From assembly GCA_007571355.1 (NCBI GenBank), contig RKRO01000172.1:1-14329 (forward strand): DNA of 14,329 nt, given 5' to 3'. Both the position numbers and the translations under genes were made by a program. Source of the DNA: Candidatus Poribacteria bacterium. Lineage in GTDB: Bacteria > Poribacteria > WGA-4E > WGA-3G. This document shows, piece after piece, positions 1 to 7,771 of the stretch (positions are counted from its first letter, which is position 1; every line of letters begins with the position of its first letter). A model generated the notes under the pieces. It was not told the origin of the DNA. It did not search any database and saw only the letters and a program-made list of their open reading frames with translations.

Positions 1-1122
1 AAGGCGTTCCCCTTCGCCCGTAGAGAGATAATATGCCTGCAGTCCATTCGGCAAATTGAAGATGATCTCGCCGCCGTCGTGCGTAAAATTGAGCGGATGC
101 GTGAAGATATTCTGTGAACCTACGTTTCCAGCGAAATCGTAGGATTTCCAATACGCCCCGTATCGCGACTTATGCCGTTCCACAATGCGGTTGTTGACCG
201 ATACGCCAGACTCGTTAAACCCGGCACGCCAGACACGAACGCCCGGGGCATTTTTGAGATTCTCGGCAACGTCCACCTCAAGACGCGTTTCCAATGCTTT
301 ATCTGTCTCTGGCAAGTCGAGAATTTCGTGGTAGAGCGGCGGCAGTGAAGCGGTGGCAATGAACCAGTCGGCGCGGACATAAGGCAAATCGCAATCCGTC
401 TCTTGGCATAACGTTGTATACGTTGGGGACTTCAGCTGCACGCCGTACGGATACGCCTGCTCAATCTTATACCACTTATCGCTTTTGATGTCCCATTCAT
501 AGTGCCGCAGGTCAATGTAAAAGATGGTCTCCTCACGGTCAATAGGTGTCGGCTTGATAACCTCAGCCCCCCAAGAGAGGCTGTTCACCAATTTGGACAA
601 AGCGTTCCGATAGGCGCGGAGGTTGTCCTCGCTTGCACCGGCGTTGTAGAGATGGGTAAGCGTAAAATAACGTGCAAACTTTCTATCAAATGCGGGTAGC
701 GCGGTGAGATGGTTGCGTATCGTTGTGAGCATCGCCTCAGTGGTGATGAAGGTGCGTTTGGGTTTCGGGAGTGCTTCCCAATCCGGTGCCCCTGCTTCAA
801 TCCACTGTCGAATCGTAGCGATTGCCTCAGAGTCCAGCGGTTCTTGTCCCAAGGGCATTTGTGAACCCGTGTCCGTATCACCGAGCAAGCGCAGGTAGAG
901 TTCGGAGGCATCCGGTTGCCTCGGAATAACCGCGCGGTCTTCGATTAAATTTGTGTGTTTGATGAGAAGAGCGTCAGTATACGAGCCAAACTCGCCATGG
1001 CAGTCAAGGCAGTGTTGTTCAAAGATAGTGAATGCCTGTTGGGCAAGTGGCTGTTGTGCAGACACAACCTGCTGGCTCAAGGTTAACAGCAGGACACAAG
1101 TGATTATGTAAAAGGTTTTCAT
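1..1122 (-). CDS. Secreted c-type cytochrome, planctomycete-cytochrome-C type (partial, 3' end outside window)
   Basis: This frame is open from an ATG at 1122 to the left edge, 374 codons with no stop, so the gene continues outside the window. Residues 1-22 form a signal peptide (hydrophobic core, then VSA before Gln23), so the protein should be exported. A single CxxCH haem-binding motif (CLDCH) is at residues 38-42. A downstream Met in SQMPLG, about residue 89, is the likely distal haem ligand, followed by a WIEAGAPDW stretch. This order matches the planctomycete cytochrome C domain. The remaining 250 or so residues (Tyr-rich, with two Cys in CQETDC) are not recognised. A strong GGAGGAG Shine-Dalgarno sits just before the ATG, and the prepilin peptidase stop is only 11 bases upstream, so it is probably the last visible gene of the operon. 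An electron-transfer or redox-enzyme role is likely; the substrate is unknown. Confidence 0.85.
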   Translation of the reverse strand, partial: MKTFYIITCVLLLTLSQQVVSAQQPLAQQAFTIFEQHCLDCHGEFGSYTDALLIKHTNLIEDRAVIPRQPDASELYLRLLGDTDTGSQMPLGQEPLDSEAIATIRQWIEAGAPDWEALPKPKRTFITTEAMLTTIRNHLTALPAFDRKFARYFTLTHLYNAGASEDNLRAYRNALSKLVNSLSWGAEVIKPTPIDREETIFYIDLRHYEWDIKSDKWYKIEQAYPYGVQLKSPTYTTLCQETDCDLPYVRADWFIATASLPPLYHEILDLPETDKALETRLEVDVAENLKNAPGVRVWRAGFNESGVSVNNRIVERHKSRYGAYWKSYDFAGNVGSQNIFTHPLNFTHDGGEIIFNLPNGLQAYYLSTGEGERL

Positions 1123-1133
1123 ATCTCCTCCAA

Positions 1134-1952
1134 TTAATGCCACCCAACCGATTGCAAGTACAAACGCCAGAGGCTATCTCCCCACAAGAGAACAACCACG
1201 GCAGCACCTGCAAGAAAAGGCCCGTATGGAATAGGACTCTCACGACTTTTCACACCGGAAACGATGAGGATTGTACCGACAATTGCCCCACTGAGGGCAG
1301 AAAATCCTATCACCATCGCCAATTCGGGCCACGCACCGAGGAACAGTCCGATGAGTGCCATCAACTTGATGTCCCCGCCCCCCATCGCTTTCCTACGCAA
1401 GATCGCGCTTCCGATAACGGCAACCAGCCACAACGCCAACCCCCCAGCAAGCGCACCGATAAGCCTAACGAGCAGATACCAGACATCGCTATCACGATAA
1501 GCGATCCCACAGACAACCACCACACCGAGAATCAGTCCGGTGACAATGAGAACATTTGGAATAATGTAGTGTTGTGCATCAATTACAAAAATTGGCACTA
1601 ACACTGCAACGAAAACGAGCGCGAGCAGAAGTTCGAGGGTTAATCCAAAACGATAGTACATCCCAAGGCACAAACCCGCTGTCGCCAATTCAACGAATGG
1701 GTAAAGTATAGAAATCGATGCCCTGCAATGCCGACACTTTCCACGTAAGAGCAAATAACTTATCACCGGGATGTTGTCATAAGGACGTATTGTTTCGTTG
1801 CATGCGGGACAAAAAGAGCGGCGCGGCGAATGAATCGACATGTCTGGCCGCGGAATGCGATAGATACAGACATTAAGAAAACTACCGATTGCGAAACCGA
1901 AAAGGCAGATGAGTACCGGTATCCAGATATCAAGCACAGCGGTTACCACCAA
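1134..1952 (-). CDS. Prepilin peptidase, A24 family (PilD/GspO type)
   Basis: This is an integral inner-membrane aspartic protease that cleaves the leader of type IV pilins or type II secretion pseudopilins and usually N-methylates the new N-terminus. The 272-residue length is normal for the full two-domain form. The N-terminal part has the conserved GSFLNVCIYRIP stretch and two CxxC pairs (C48/C51 and C73/C76) of the zinc-binding methylation domain. The two catalytic aspartates are D125 (FVIDAQ...IPN) and D194 in the GGGD motif. Multiple hydrophobic helices span residues 8-25 and 85-260. The start is uncertain. TTG at 1952 and GTG at 1949 both overlap the pseudopilin stop; a GTG at 1937 with GGTGG about 8 bases upstream may be better. 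The gene overlaps the pseudopilin, which suggests translational coupling and that the pseudopilin is a substrate. Confidence 0.93.
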   Translation of the reverse strand: MVVTAVLDIWIPVLICLFGFAIGSFLNVCIYRIPRPDMSIHSPRRSFCPACNETIRPYDNIPVISYLLLRGKCRHCRASISILYPFVELATAGLCLGMYYRFGLTLELLLALVFVAVLVPIFVIDAQHYIIPNVLIVTGLILGVVVVCGIAYRDSDVWYLLVRLIGALAGGLALWLVAVIGSAILRRKAMGGGDIKLMALIGLFLGAWPELAMVIGFSALSGAIVGTILIVSGVKSRESPIPYGPFLAGAAVVVLLWGDSLWRLYLQSVGWH

Positions 1953-2377
1953 TATTTCTCGCCGAGTTGTGGGTCAACGTGATAGACTCGGCTGATCTCC
2001 GCAACGCCGCCAATTCGGTATTTTGCGGGGACGCGCCGGTGATCCTCCGCGATCCCAACTTTATACCTGTCTTGAAGAAAGACATAAGTGCCCCCCCACG
2101 GTGTTTCAGGAATAGATATAAGATAATTCCCGCGCCACCCTTCGACACCGGGGTCCGTCACAAGTGCGTCCAGACGCGTCGGATAACTGCCGGTATGCCT
2201 ATGGTATTTCTTGATAGCAACGGCAATCGTTTCCACATCGACATCCGCTGTCCCGACCTTACGATACTCCAACCACGGTGGCAAGGCGAGCGCGCCAATC
2301 CCAACCGTCAACACAACGAGAATAAGCAGTTGAAGGCGAGTCATGCCGCTGTTTTTGATGATGTTCTTGCTTAGCAT
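1943..2377 (-). CDS. GspG-like type II secretion pseudopilin with atypical N-terminus
   Basis: The 144-residue protein has a short basic leader ending in Gly11, a 20-residue hydrophobic helix, and a small C-terminal domain with the GspG pattern: a helix, GSYPTRLDALV near residues 67-77, WRGNYL, and TPWGGTY where GspG usually has DPWG. Such proteins are inserted in the inner membrane, processed by prepilin peptidase and assembled into a pseudopilus. The processing region reads G-M-T-R-L-Q: position +3 is Arg, and position +5 is Gln instead of the near-invariant Glu. An internal ATG at Met12 would remove the leader entirely, so the upstream ATG at 2377 is preferred even though its Shine-Dalgarno is weak. 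It overlaps the peptidase gene downstream and follows the response regulator by 45 bases. No other secretion or pilus genes are in view, so the full machinery must lie elsewhere. Confidence 0.8.
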   Translation of the reverse strand: MLSKNIIKNSGMTRLQLLILVVLTVGIGALALPPWLEYRKVGTADVDVETIAVAIKKYHRHTGSYPTRLDALVTDPGVEGWRGNYLISIPETPWGGTYVFLQDRYKVGIAEDHRRVPAKYRIGGVAEISRVYHVDPQLGEKYWW

Positions 2378-2394
2378 TGTGCGTCCATTCCATC

Positions 2395-2409
2395 GGGGTT
2401 AGAAACCCC
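2395..2409 (-). repeat. Perfect GGGGTT/AACCCC hairpin between response regulator and pseudopilin
   Basis: A six-base-pair stem with a three-base loop lies in the 45-base gap between the response regulator stop and the pseudopilin start. No T-run follows on either strand, so it is not a standard intrinsic terminator. It may instead modulate expression between the two genes, or be a remnant of a dispersed repeat. Confidence 0.4.
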
Positions 2410-2422
2410 TCCTACCCTAAGT

Positions 2423-3850
2423 TTACTCCTCGGAATCCGGACGGGAAATACCGTACTTGTTCATTTTTTTGTACAGGTTGCTCCGCTCAACCGCTAACGC
2501 CTCCGCGGTGCGCCGGATGTTCCAGTTAAATTCTTCCAAAGCCGCCAGAATGCACTGCGCTTCGGCGGTATCCATCATCTGACTTAAGGCTGTACCTGGG
2601 TTGTAGAGTGCTACACTTGGCAGCGACTGTAAGGCACCGGGATCCAAGGCATCATCTGTGAGCTGAGAGGACGCGGATAATTGCGGTATTAAGGACAGTG
2701 CCTCTGCAACATCGGGTGCCATGACAACATCTCTGTTCACCATAATAAGAAGACGTTCAACGATGTTCTTTAATTCTCGGATGTTCCCGGGCCAATGGTA
2801 ACTTTGAAACACGGCATAAGCCCCGGGATCAATCGCCTTCGGCGTAGACCCCATATCGAGCTGCAGGCGTTCGGCGAAGTACTGGACTAACAACGGAATA
2901 TCCGCTGTGCGCTCCCGAAGCGGTGGCACCTCAATAGGCACAACATTCAGGCGATAGAAAAGATCCCGTCGGAACTGGCCGTTCTCAATCTCTTCCGCCA
3001 GGTTTTTGTTCGTTGCAGCGATAATCCGTACATCTACCGTCCGAATTTGATTGCCGCCGAGACGTTCGACTTCACCTGTCTCAATAACGCGAAGGACCTT
3101 TGCTTGCGCTTTTAAACTCATATCGCCAATCTCGTCAAGAAAAAGCGTTCCACCGTCTGCAAGTTCAAAACGTCCCTGCCTACGGGAATCTGCACCTGTA
3201 AACGCGCCGCGCTCATGTCCGAAGAGTTCACTCTCAATAAGTTCATCGGGCAATGCAGCACAGTTGAGCGGGATAAAGGTTTTCGCGGCACGGCTGCTCT
3301 TTTGATGGATAGCGTTAGCAACCAGCTGCTTACCAGCACCGTTCTCGCCAGAGATCAAGACTCCGAGTTTACTGCCCGCGACCCGCTCAATTTGTGAACG
3401 GAGGTGTGAAATAGCAACACTCTCACCTACCATCTCATCAGTGGGCGTAATTTGAGATTTCAGAATCTCATTTTCTTGCGATAGACGCGATATCTCCAAA
3501 AACGGCTGGACACTGGATAAAATTTTATCTATGCCAATAGGTTTCGTGATGTACCGTTTCGCACCGAGTTCCATTGTCTTAACAGCAATTTCAATATCCT
3601 GCTGTGCAGACATCATCACGACGTTTAATTCAGGATAGCGTTCCCGGAGTTTGACGAGCGTCTGGACACCATCCATGCCGTTTTCCATACGGATATCCAA
3701 CAAAACCAGATCAACATCGGCTTTCATTGCCTGTTTCAATGCGTCTTCACCACTCGCCGCCGTAAGTGCTTGATACCCGCGCATCTTGAGCCCTTGGGAC
3801 AACATCTTGAGCGTATTTTTTTCGTCGTCTACAATCAGAATAGTTTCCAT
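2423..3850 (-). CDS. Sigma-54-dependent response regulator, NtrC/NtrX family
   Basis: The 475-residue regulator has three parts in order. The receiver domain (1-120) has acidic D8/D9, phospho-acceptor D52, S81 and K103. The AAA+ sigma-54 interaction domain (about 140-370) has Walker A GENGAGK (168-174), GAFTGA (215-220), Walker B LFLDE (236-240), the FRRDLFYRLN arginine-finger region (293-302) and WPGNIREL (353-360). The Fis-type helix-turn-helix is at 442-467 (NWNIRRTAEALAVERSNLYKK). The intact GAFTGA loop means it should contact sigma-54 and activate transcription after phosphorylation. It sits 31 bases downstream of the NtrY-like kinase, which is surely its partner, and just upstream of the pseudopilin and prepilin peptidase. 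An AGGA Shine-Dalgarno lies eight bases before the ATG. Targets are not shown directly; the sigma-54 site at about 14142-14157 is a candidate. Confidence 0.95.
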   Translation of the reverse strand: METILIVDDEKNTLKMLSQGLKMRGYQALTAASGEDALKQAMKADVDLVLLDIRMENGMDGVQTLVKLRERYPELNVVMMSAQQDIEIAVKTMELGAKRYITKPIGIDKILSSVQPFLEISRLSQENEILKSQITPTDEMVGESVAISHLRSQIERVAGSKLGVLISGENGAGKQLVANAIHQKSSRAAKTFIPLNCAALPDELIESELFGHERGAFTGADSRRQGRFELADGGTLFLDEIGDMSLKAQAKVLRVIETGEVERLGGNQIRTVDVRIIAATNKNLAEEIENGQFRRDLFYRLNVVPIEVPPLRERTADIPLLVQYFAERLQLDMGSTPKAIDPGAYAVFQSYHWPGNIRELKNIVERLLIMVNRDVVMAPDVAEALSLIPQLSASSQLTDDALDPGALQSLPSVALYNPGTALSQMMDTAEAQCILAALEEFNWNIRRTAEALAVERSNLYKKMNKYGISRPDSEE

Positions 3851-3881
3851 TATCTTTGTCCTAATGCATTGTGTTTAAAGT

Positions 3882-5936
3882 TCATTCTTGCGTGTCTCCT
3901 GCCCGTTTTTCTGTCTCCAGTTTAGGTTTTAAACCTGTAAGAGGGGTCGATTCTTCCGGTTCTGGCGTTAATGCTTCGGAACGTTCAGAGGGGTCGTCTG
4001 AGAAACGGATACGGACGGTTGTACCTACGCCCTCGGTACTTTGAAAATCAAGCTCGGCACCATGTTCGGCAACAATTTGTCGGACAATGGGTATGCCAAG
4101 CCCGCGCCCATCTGTTTCGGACTTCGTTGTGAAATACGGCACAAAAAGATTCTCCATCGTTTCATCGGACATACCGTGCCCTGTATCGTGGATTTCCAAT
4201 AAAACAGCACCGGGCATGCCCGCGTTTATCGTCCCATCATCTCCACTGTTTTCATTGTTCTGTTGTGAACTTGGCATGAAATAAGTTTTGACTTTAAGCG
4301 TCCCGCCATCAGGCATCGCTTCAATGGCGTTTTTCAGGAGGTTACCGAGTACCTGCGCGATCTGTTTTGGGTCAAGCAGCAGTTGTGGAAGTTGTTCCAA
4401 CTCAGTTTCGACCTGAATCTTAGAAATATTTTCAAGCCAAAATTCGCCGGTGGCATTCGAGCGTGTCAAGTTCTCGTGTCCCGAAATCAGTGCTGTCTCC
4501 CCGTTTTCCTGATCGAGGGGCGGTGCCTGCCCACCGGTGTATAACGTCAGAATATATTTCACGATATCATTTAACTGGCTGAGTGTTTTCTCTGGTTTCG
4601 GCATCCGTGCAAATTGATGAAACTCATCTATTAACTTTCCGATCCGATCAACTTCCTCAATGACGGTGTCCGTACAGTCCGTAAATATCTGCTCGAAAAC
4701 CTCAGGTTTAGATTTTGCCTGCTGTAAATTCTCAACAGAGAGTCGGATCGGGAAAAGCGGATTTTTGATTTCATGTGCCACCTGCCGTGCAACATCTCGC
4801 CATGTTGCTGCGCGTTCTGCCGCCATATGCTCCTCTAAACTCCGTTTCAGGTCTCGCGCCATCCGGTTGAACCCATCGGCAAGCTGCCCTATCTCATTGC
4901 GCGATGGGATGACAACACGATGATCAAGATTGCCAGCAGCGATATGGCTAACCCCTTCGCGCAGTGTCGCAAGCGGACGGGTGATGCGACGGCTGATGAT
5001 GTAACTGATGAGGTAAACCAATACGAGTCCAACGACACCACTTAAAAGCAGTGTAAGCGTAAGCCGCCGCTGCCATTTCATGTGGCGCGCATGCGAGTAT
5101 GCGACGATTAAGGCAACAGGCGGTGTCTGACGTGTCGTCGCGAAGGCTGAACTAAAAGGGGTTATTCGAGTCGTGGTAAAAGTGCTGCCCTCGCTTTCTT
5201 CTGATTCCGCTAACGTAACCTTTTGTTGGAGTTGCGAACCTGCAAATAATTGGGACCGATTGTTAAGGGGGACGTGTCGGGCGGCATTATTTAATGGCAG
5301 CCAATTTTCTGAGTCTATCACCTCCAATTCAGTGCTGAGGCCTGCTGCCTCCGATGTTTGCGGCTTTCCGACAAGAAAAATCGGGTGATCGTCTGACTGA
5401 ATACTCGTTTGGGTTGTCTCCAGCCATGTTTGCAAGCGATACCCCGCTGTCAGGAAACCCCATTCGCCGGATTCCGTCGCTTGAACCACAAACTGCAGTC
5501 CGAGATCACTCTGCTGCGGAATATATCTGAGTTGGCTGTGTCCACCCTCGTTGTCCACCCGATTATATGCGCGTAGATTTCTTCCAGTTTTTAGGTTCGG
5601 GTATAGCAATTTGCCGTCTGCGGTGCCATATTCAAAGAGGTCAAAATCTGGTGTGGGTATATAGGCAAATGGAGATTTTCCTTCTATGGCGCGCAGCAAT
5701 CTCTCATCAACGGCTATGGCGTGAACATCCTTCTCGACTTTGTTGAGGAAAGCTTGGTAATTGTTTGAAATTTGCGCGCGAAGCGTCTCAACATAGGCAT
5801 CAATTTCCCTTTTAAATGCCAGCCGCATCAGGAAACTGGTACTTCCAAAGACAACACCAAACATGACGAGGAAAATGAAACCATAAGCGATAAATATCTT
5901 ATCATGAAACTGTAGAGTAGAGAGCTTATTCCTCAT
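3882..5936 (-). CDS. Membrane sensor histidine kinase, NtrY-like
   Basis: The 684-residue protein has transmembrane segment 1 at about 14-36, a large extracytoplasmic sensor region (37-290), transmembrane segment 2 at about 292-314, a HAMP linker (about 312-365), a HisKA domain with phospho-acceptor H388 in HEIKNPLFPI, and an HATPase domain. The ATPase has an N box (N532/N536), a DTGHGM G1 box (584-589), the FVPYFTTK F box (598-605) and a GRGLGI G2 box (610-615). HEIKNPLFPIRLS is typical of NtrY and related kinases. Ser/Gly/Asn-rich low-complexity inserts occur around residues 466-505 and 556-575, and the Glu/Pro-rich tail after 648 is probably disordered. It starts 11 bases after the pgi stop and is followed 31 bases later by the regulator gene. 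The signal is unknown; the sensor region resembles Cache-like folds only in general shape. Confidence 0.94.
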   Translation of the reverse strand: MRNKLSTLQFHDKIFIAYGFIFLVMFGVVFGSTSFLMRLAFKREIDAYVETLRAQISNNYQAFLNKVEKDVHAIAVDERLLRAIEGKSPFAYIPTPDFDLFEYGTADGKLLYPNLKTGRNLRAYNRVDNEGGHSQLRYIPQQSDLGLQFVVQATESGEWGFLTAGYRLQTWLETTQTSIQSDDHPIFLVGKPQTSEAAGLSTELEVIDSENWLPLNNAARHVPLNNRSQLFAGSQLQQKVTLAESEESEGSTFTTTRITPFSSAFATTRQTPPVALIVAYSHARHMKWQRRLTLTLLLSGVVGLVLVYLISYIISRRITRPLATLREGVSHIAAGNLDHRVVIPSRNEIGQLADGFNRMARDLKRSLEEHMAAERAATWRDVARQVAHEIKNPLFPIRLSVENLQQAKSKPEVFEQIFTDCTDTVIEEVDRIGKLIDEFHQFARMPKPEKTLSQLNDIVKYILTLYTGGQAPPLDQENGETALISGHENLTRSNATGEFWLENISKIQVETELEQLPQLLLDPKQIAQVLGNLLKNAIEAMPDGGTLKVKTYFMPSSQQNNENSGDDGTINAGMPGAVLLEIHDTGHGMSDETMENLFVPYFTTKSETDGRGLGIPIVRQIVAEHGAELDFQSTEGVGTTVRIRFSDDPSERSEALTPEPEESTPLTGLKPKLETEKRAGDTQE

Positions 5937-5947
5937 GTCTTGACCGT

Positions 5948-7381
5948 CTACTTGCTATTTGCAGTTGATGGCAAGGCAAACTTCCGGAAATTCCGTTTAT
6001 AACCTTCAACACTATCTTGGAGATATGTTAACTCATTTCTACCATTGATGTCAAGATGTAAATCTTGAAGTTTACCTTTCACTGCGATAGTATCCATTAA
6101 AAGACGCATCAATTGACAGACAGACTGGATATCCCGTTTCGGAAGGGTTAATGTTGCATGGGAGACACTTTTCTTGCTGAAATCCAAAGCGGTGCCGCGG
6201 TAAGAAGCAGTCTGCAAGTGCGTCATGGATAACCCTTCAAAATCCGTTAACTTTCTGTCCATTTGAGTGTCTCTCGGTAGCACTAAATCAGTGCCAAGTT
6301 CCTTCCAGTGGATAAATAGGACAACTTTATCTCTCGGCCCGGCGATGATACCGTTGAGAATTGAGTGATTACTCGTGGGGCCCTTGGCATTTATGACGTT
6401 AGGACCCGCCCCGCGTTCTTGAATAGATTCCGTACAAAGCTGAACAAACCACTCACCGAGGCAGCCGTTATCGGCATAGTTATAAAAAACAATAGAGCCT
6501 TTGCCGTCAACTTCTTCAGCGAGATGAATCCACCGAGCGAGGTGATAGGCGACATTATCTTGATGTTCACAAGGCAGGAAAAAATCCTCGTGTGCTTGTT
6601 TCACACCTGCCAACGCGGCACGGATGCGGGTTTCTGGGGTTTCGCCTTTTCCCGCTGTCATCGCGAGAAAGAACAGCCCCACGGGCGAGAAGGCTGAGAA
6701 CCGTCCGCCGACACCTTCGGGTACAGGAAGTAGTGTGCCGCCGTAAAAAGGGGATTGTACATGCATTCGGAACAGGACACTGTCAGCGGTCAGCCCGGTC
6801 GTCGCGAGTACCTGCTGCTGCCAGTTTACATCGCCAAGCACTTCACGGATAATCATCAATGTCGCCATCGTCTCGGTTGTTGTGCCAGATTTACTGATAA
6901 CGTTGAAGAGTGTTTTCTGGAGGAGAGCTCGCGTTTTGAGCATCTCAATTAGACCGACGAGTTTGCGTGGATCGAAGGTATCACCTGTAAAATAGACCTC
7001 TGGCGCACCGCCGCGTTCTTCAGGCGATAGCAAGTTATGGTAGGGATGATTGAAAGAATCGTGAAAGACACGCGCACTTAGATCAGACCCACCTATACCG
7101 ATGACAACCAGTGCAGAAAAATCTTCGCGGGCACGCGTGGCTAACGTCGTGACTTTGGCAATATCTTCGTCTTGGAGATGACTGCGGGTCCAGGCACGAA
7201 GTCCACATGCCAAGTCGGCAAGCGATGCTGATGCCTCTTCCTGAAATAGTGCGTGAATCTTCTGCAAAGCGGCATCAACCTTCTGTTGTGCTGCCTGTGG
7301 AAATAAATTTGACTCGCTATCGTCAACCGAAAAATGAAGTTTTCTGTCCAACAAAATCTCCCCTTTCTTAAATTCTTCCAT
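5948..7381 (-). CDS. pgi: Glucose-6-phosphate isomerase
   Basis: This cytosolic enzyme interconverts glucose-6-phosphate and fructose-6-phosphate. Its two SIS folds show the family motifs VVIGIGGSDLSAR, ISKSGTTTETMA (phosphate-binding SGTT) and GVGGRFSAFSPVGL, a CTESIQE block, NAKGPTSNHSILNG around the catalytic His, and GPRDKVVLF. The ATG at 7381 gives 477 residues, close to short bacterial and archaeal-like forms. The reading frame stays open upstream to 7537, but that extension lies inside the cupin gene and does not resemble the family. An ATG at 7414 is a second possibility. The chosen start overlaps the cupin stop by 14 bases, a sign of translational coupling. The pairing with a mannose-6-phosphate isomerase-type cupin suggests supply of mannose or GDP-mannose precursors, or glycolytic and gluconeogenic flux. 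Dual phosphomannose isomerase activity is possible but not shown. Confidence 0.93.
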   Translation of the reverse strand: MEEFKKGEILLDRKLHFSVDDSESNLFPQAAQQKVDAALQKIHALFQEEASASLADLACGLRAWTRSHLQDEDIAKVTTLATRAREDFSALVVIGIGGSDLSARVFHDSFNHPYHNLLSPEERGGAPEVYFTGDTFDPRKLVGLIEMLKTRALLQKTLFNVISKSGTTTETMATLMIIREVLGDVNWQQQVLATTGLTADSVLFRMHVQSPFYGGTLLPVPEGVGGRFSAFSPVGLFFLAMTAGKGETPETRIRAALAGVKQAHEDFFLPCEHQDNVAYHLARWIHLAEEVDGKGSIVFYNYADNGCLGEWFVQLCTESIQERGAGPNVINAKGPTSNHSILNGIIAGPRDKVVLFIHWKELGTDLVLPRDTQMDRKLTDFEGLSMTHLQTASYRGTALDFSKKSVSHATLTLPKRDIQSVCQLMRLLMDTIAVKGKLQDLHLDINGRNELTYLQDSVEGYKRNFRKFALPSTANSK

Positions 7382-7733
7382 ATTTGTCCGATAGGCGGAC
7401 GATATCTTCTTCATCAAAGTGCCCAAACGAGATTTCGAGTACCCGATAGTCTTTCGCTTCACCGATGAGTTGATGTTTCGCACCTTGTGGAATAAACACA
7501 GGCTCCATCGGTTCCGGGCGTTGAATAGTGCCATCAAGCTTCAAGCAGGCACCCTCATCAAGCGGGATCCATAACTCGCTTCGGTGGTGGTGATACTGAT
7601 AACTCACCTGCTCGCCTGCCCGAATTTCTAATATTTTGACAGTGACCTGTTGATTCAACACATACTGTATAAAGCGACCCCACGGCTTTTCAGTCGTTGT
7701 TATCTCTTGAAGTTCCTTTAGAAATAATTGCAT
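7368..7733 (-). CDS. Cupin, type II mannose-6-phosphate isomerase family (stand-alone)
   Basis: A 121-residue single-domain cupin matching the C-terminal isomerase domain of GDP-mannose pyrophosphorylase fusions. It shows the family order: KPWGRF (16-21), VSYQYHHHRSELW (43-55) with metal ligands H48-H50 and E53, IPQGAKHQL with H87, and the family-specific tail EEDIVRLSDKYGR. It probably acts on a phosphorylated sugar such as mannose-6-phosphate, but stand-alone members are poorly characterised. ATG 7733 was chosen because GGGGAA lies at a suitable distance and the frame after it fits the family; an upstream ATG at 7781 adds 16 non-conserved residues. It is the first gene of the minus-strand operon and overlaps pgi by 14 bases. 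It is transcribed away from the AmiE-like gene. Confidence 0.88.
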   Translation of the reverse strand: MQLFLKELQEITTTEKPWGRFIQYVLNQQVTVKILEIRAGEQVSYQYHHHRSELWIPLDEGACLKLDGTIQRPEPMEPVFIPQGAKHQLIGEAKDYRVLEISFGHFDEEDIVRLSDKYGRI

Positions 7734-7771
7734 GGTTGATTCCCCGAGCAGTGGCGAGCATTTATCAAAAA

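Noticed and set aside
585..911. Minus-strand 108-codon frame in the cytochrome region
   Set aside because: It is out of frame with the open 374-codon cytochrome frame, which has the signal peptide, haem motif and a strong Shine-Dalgarno.
1592..1607. Plus-strand sigma-54-like TTGGCACT-N4-CTGC
   Set aside because: It lies inside the prepilin peptidase gene, points at no gene and has no paired sites upstream; likely chance.
7382..7537. Upstream extension of pgi to the 7537 start
   Set aside because: The extra 52 residues lie within the cupin coding region and do not resemble the family; the ATG at 7381 overlapping the cupin stop is more natural.
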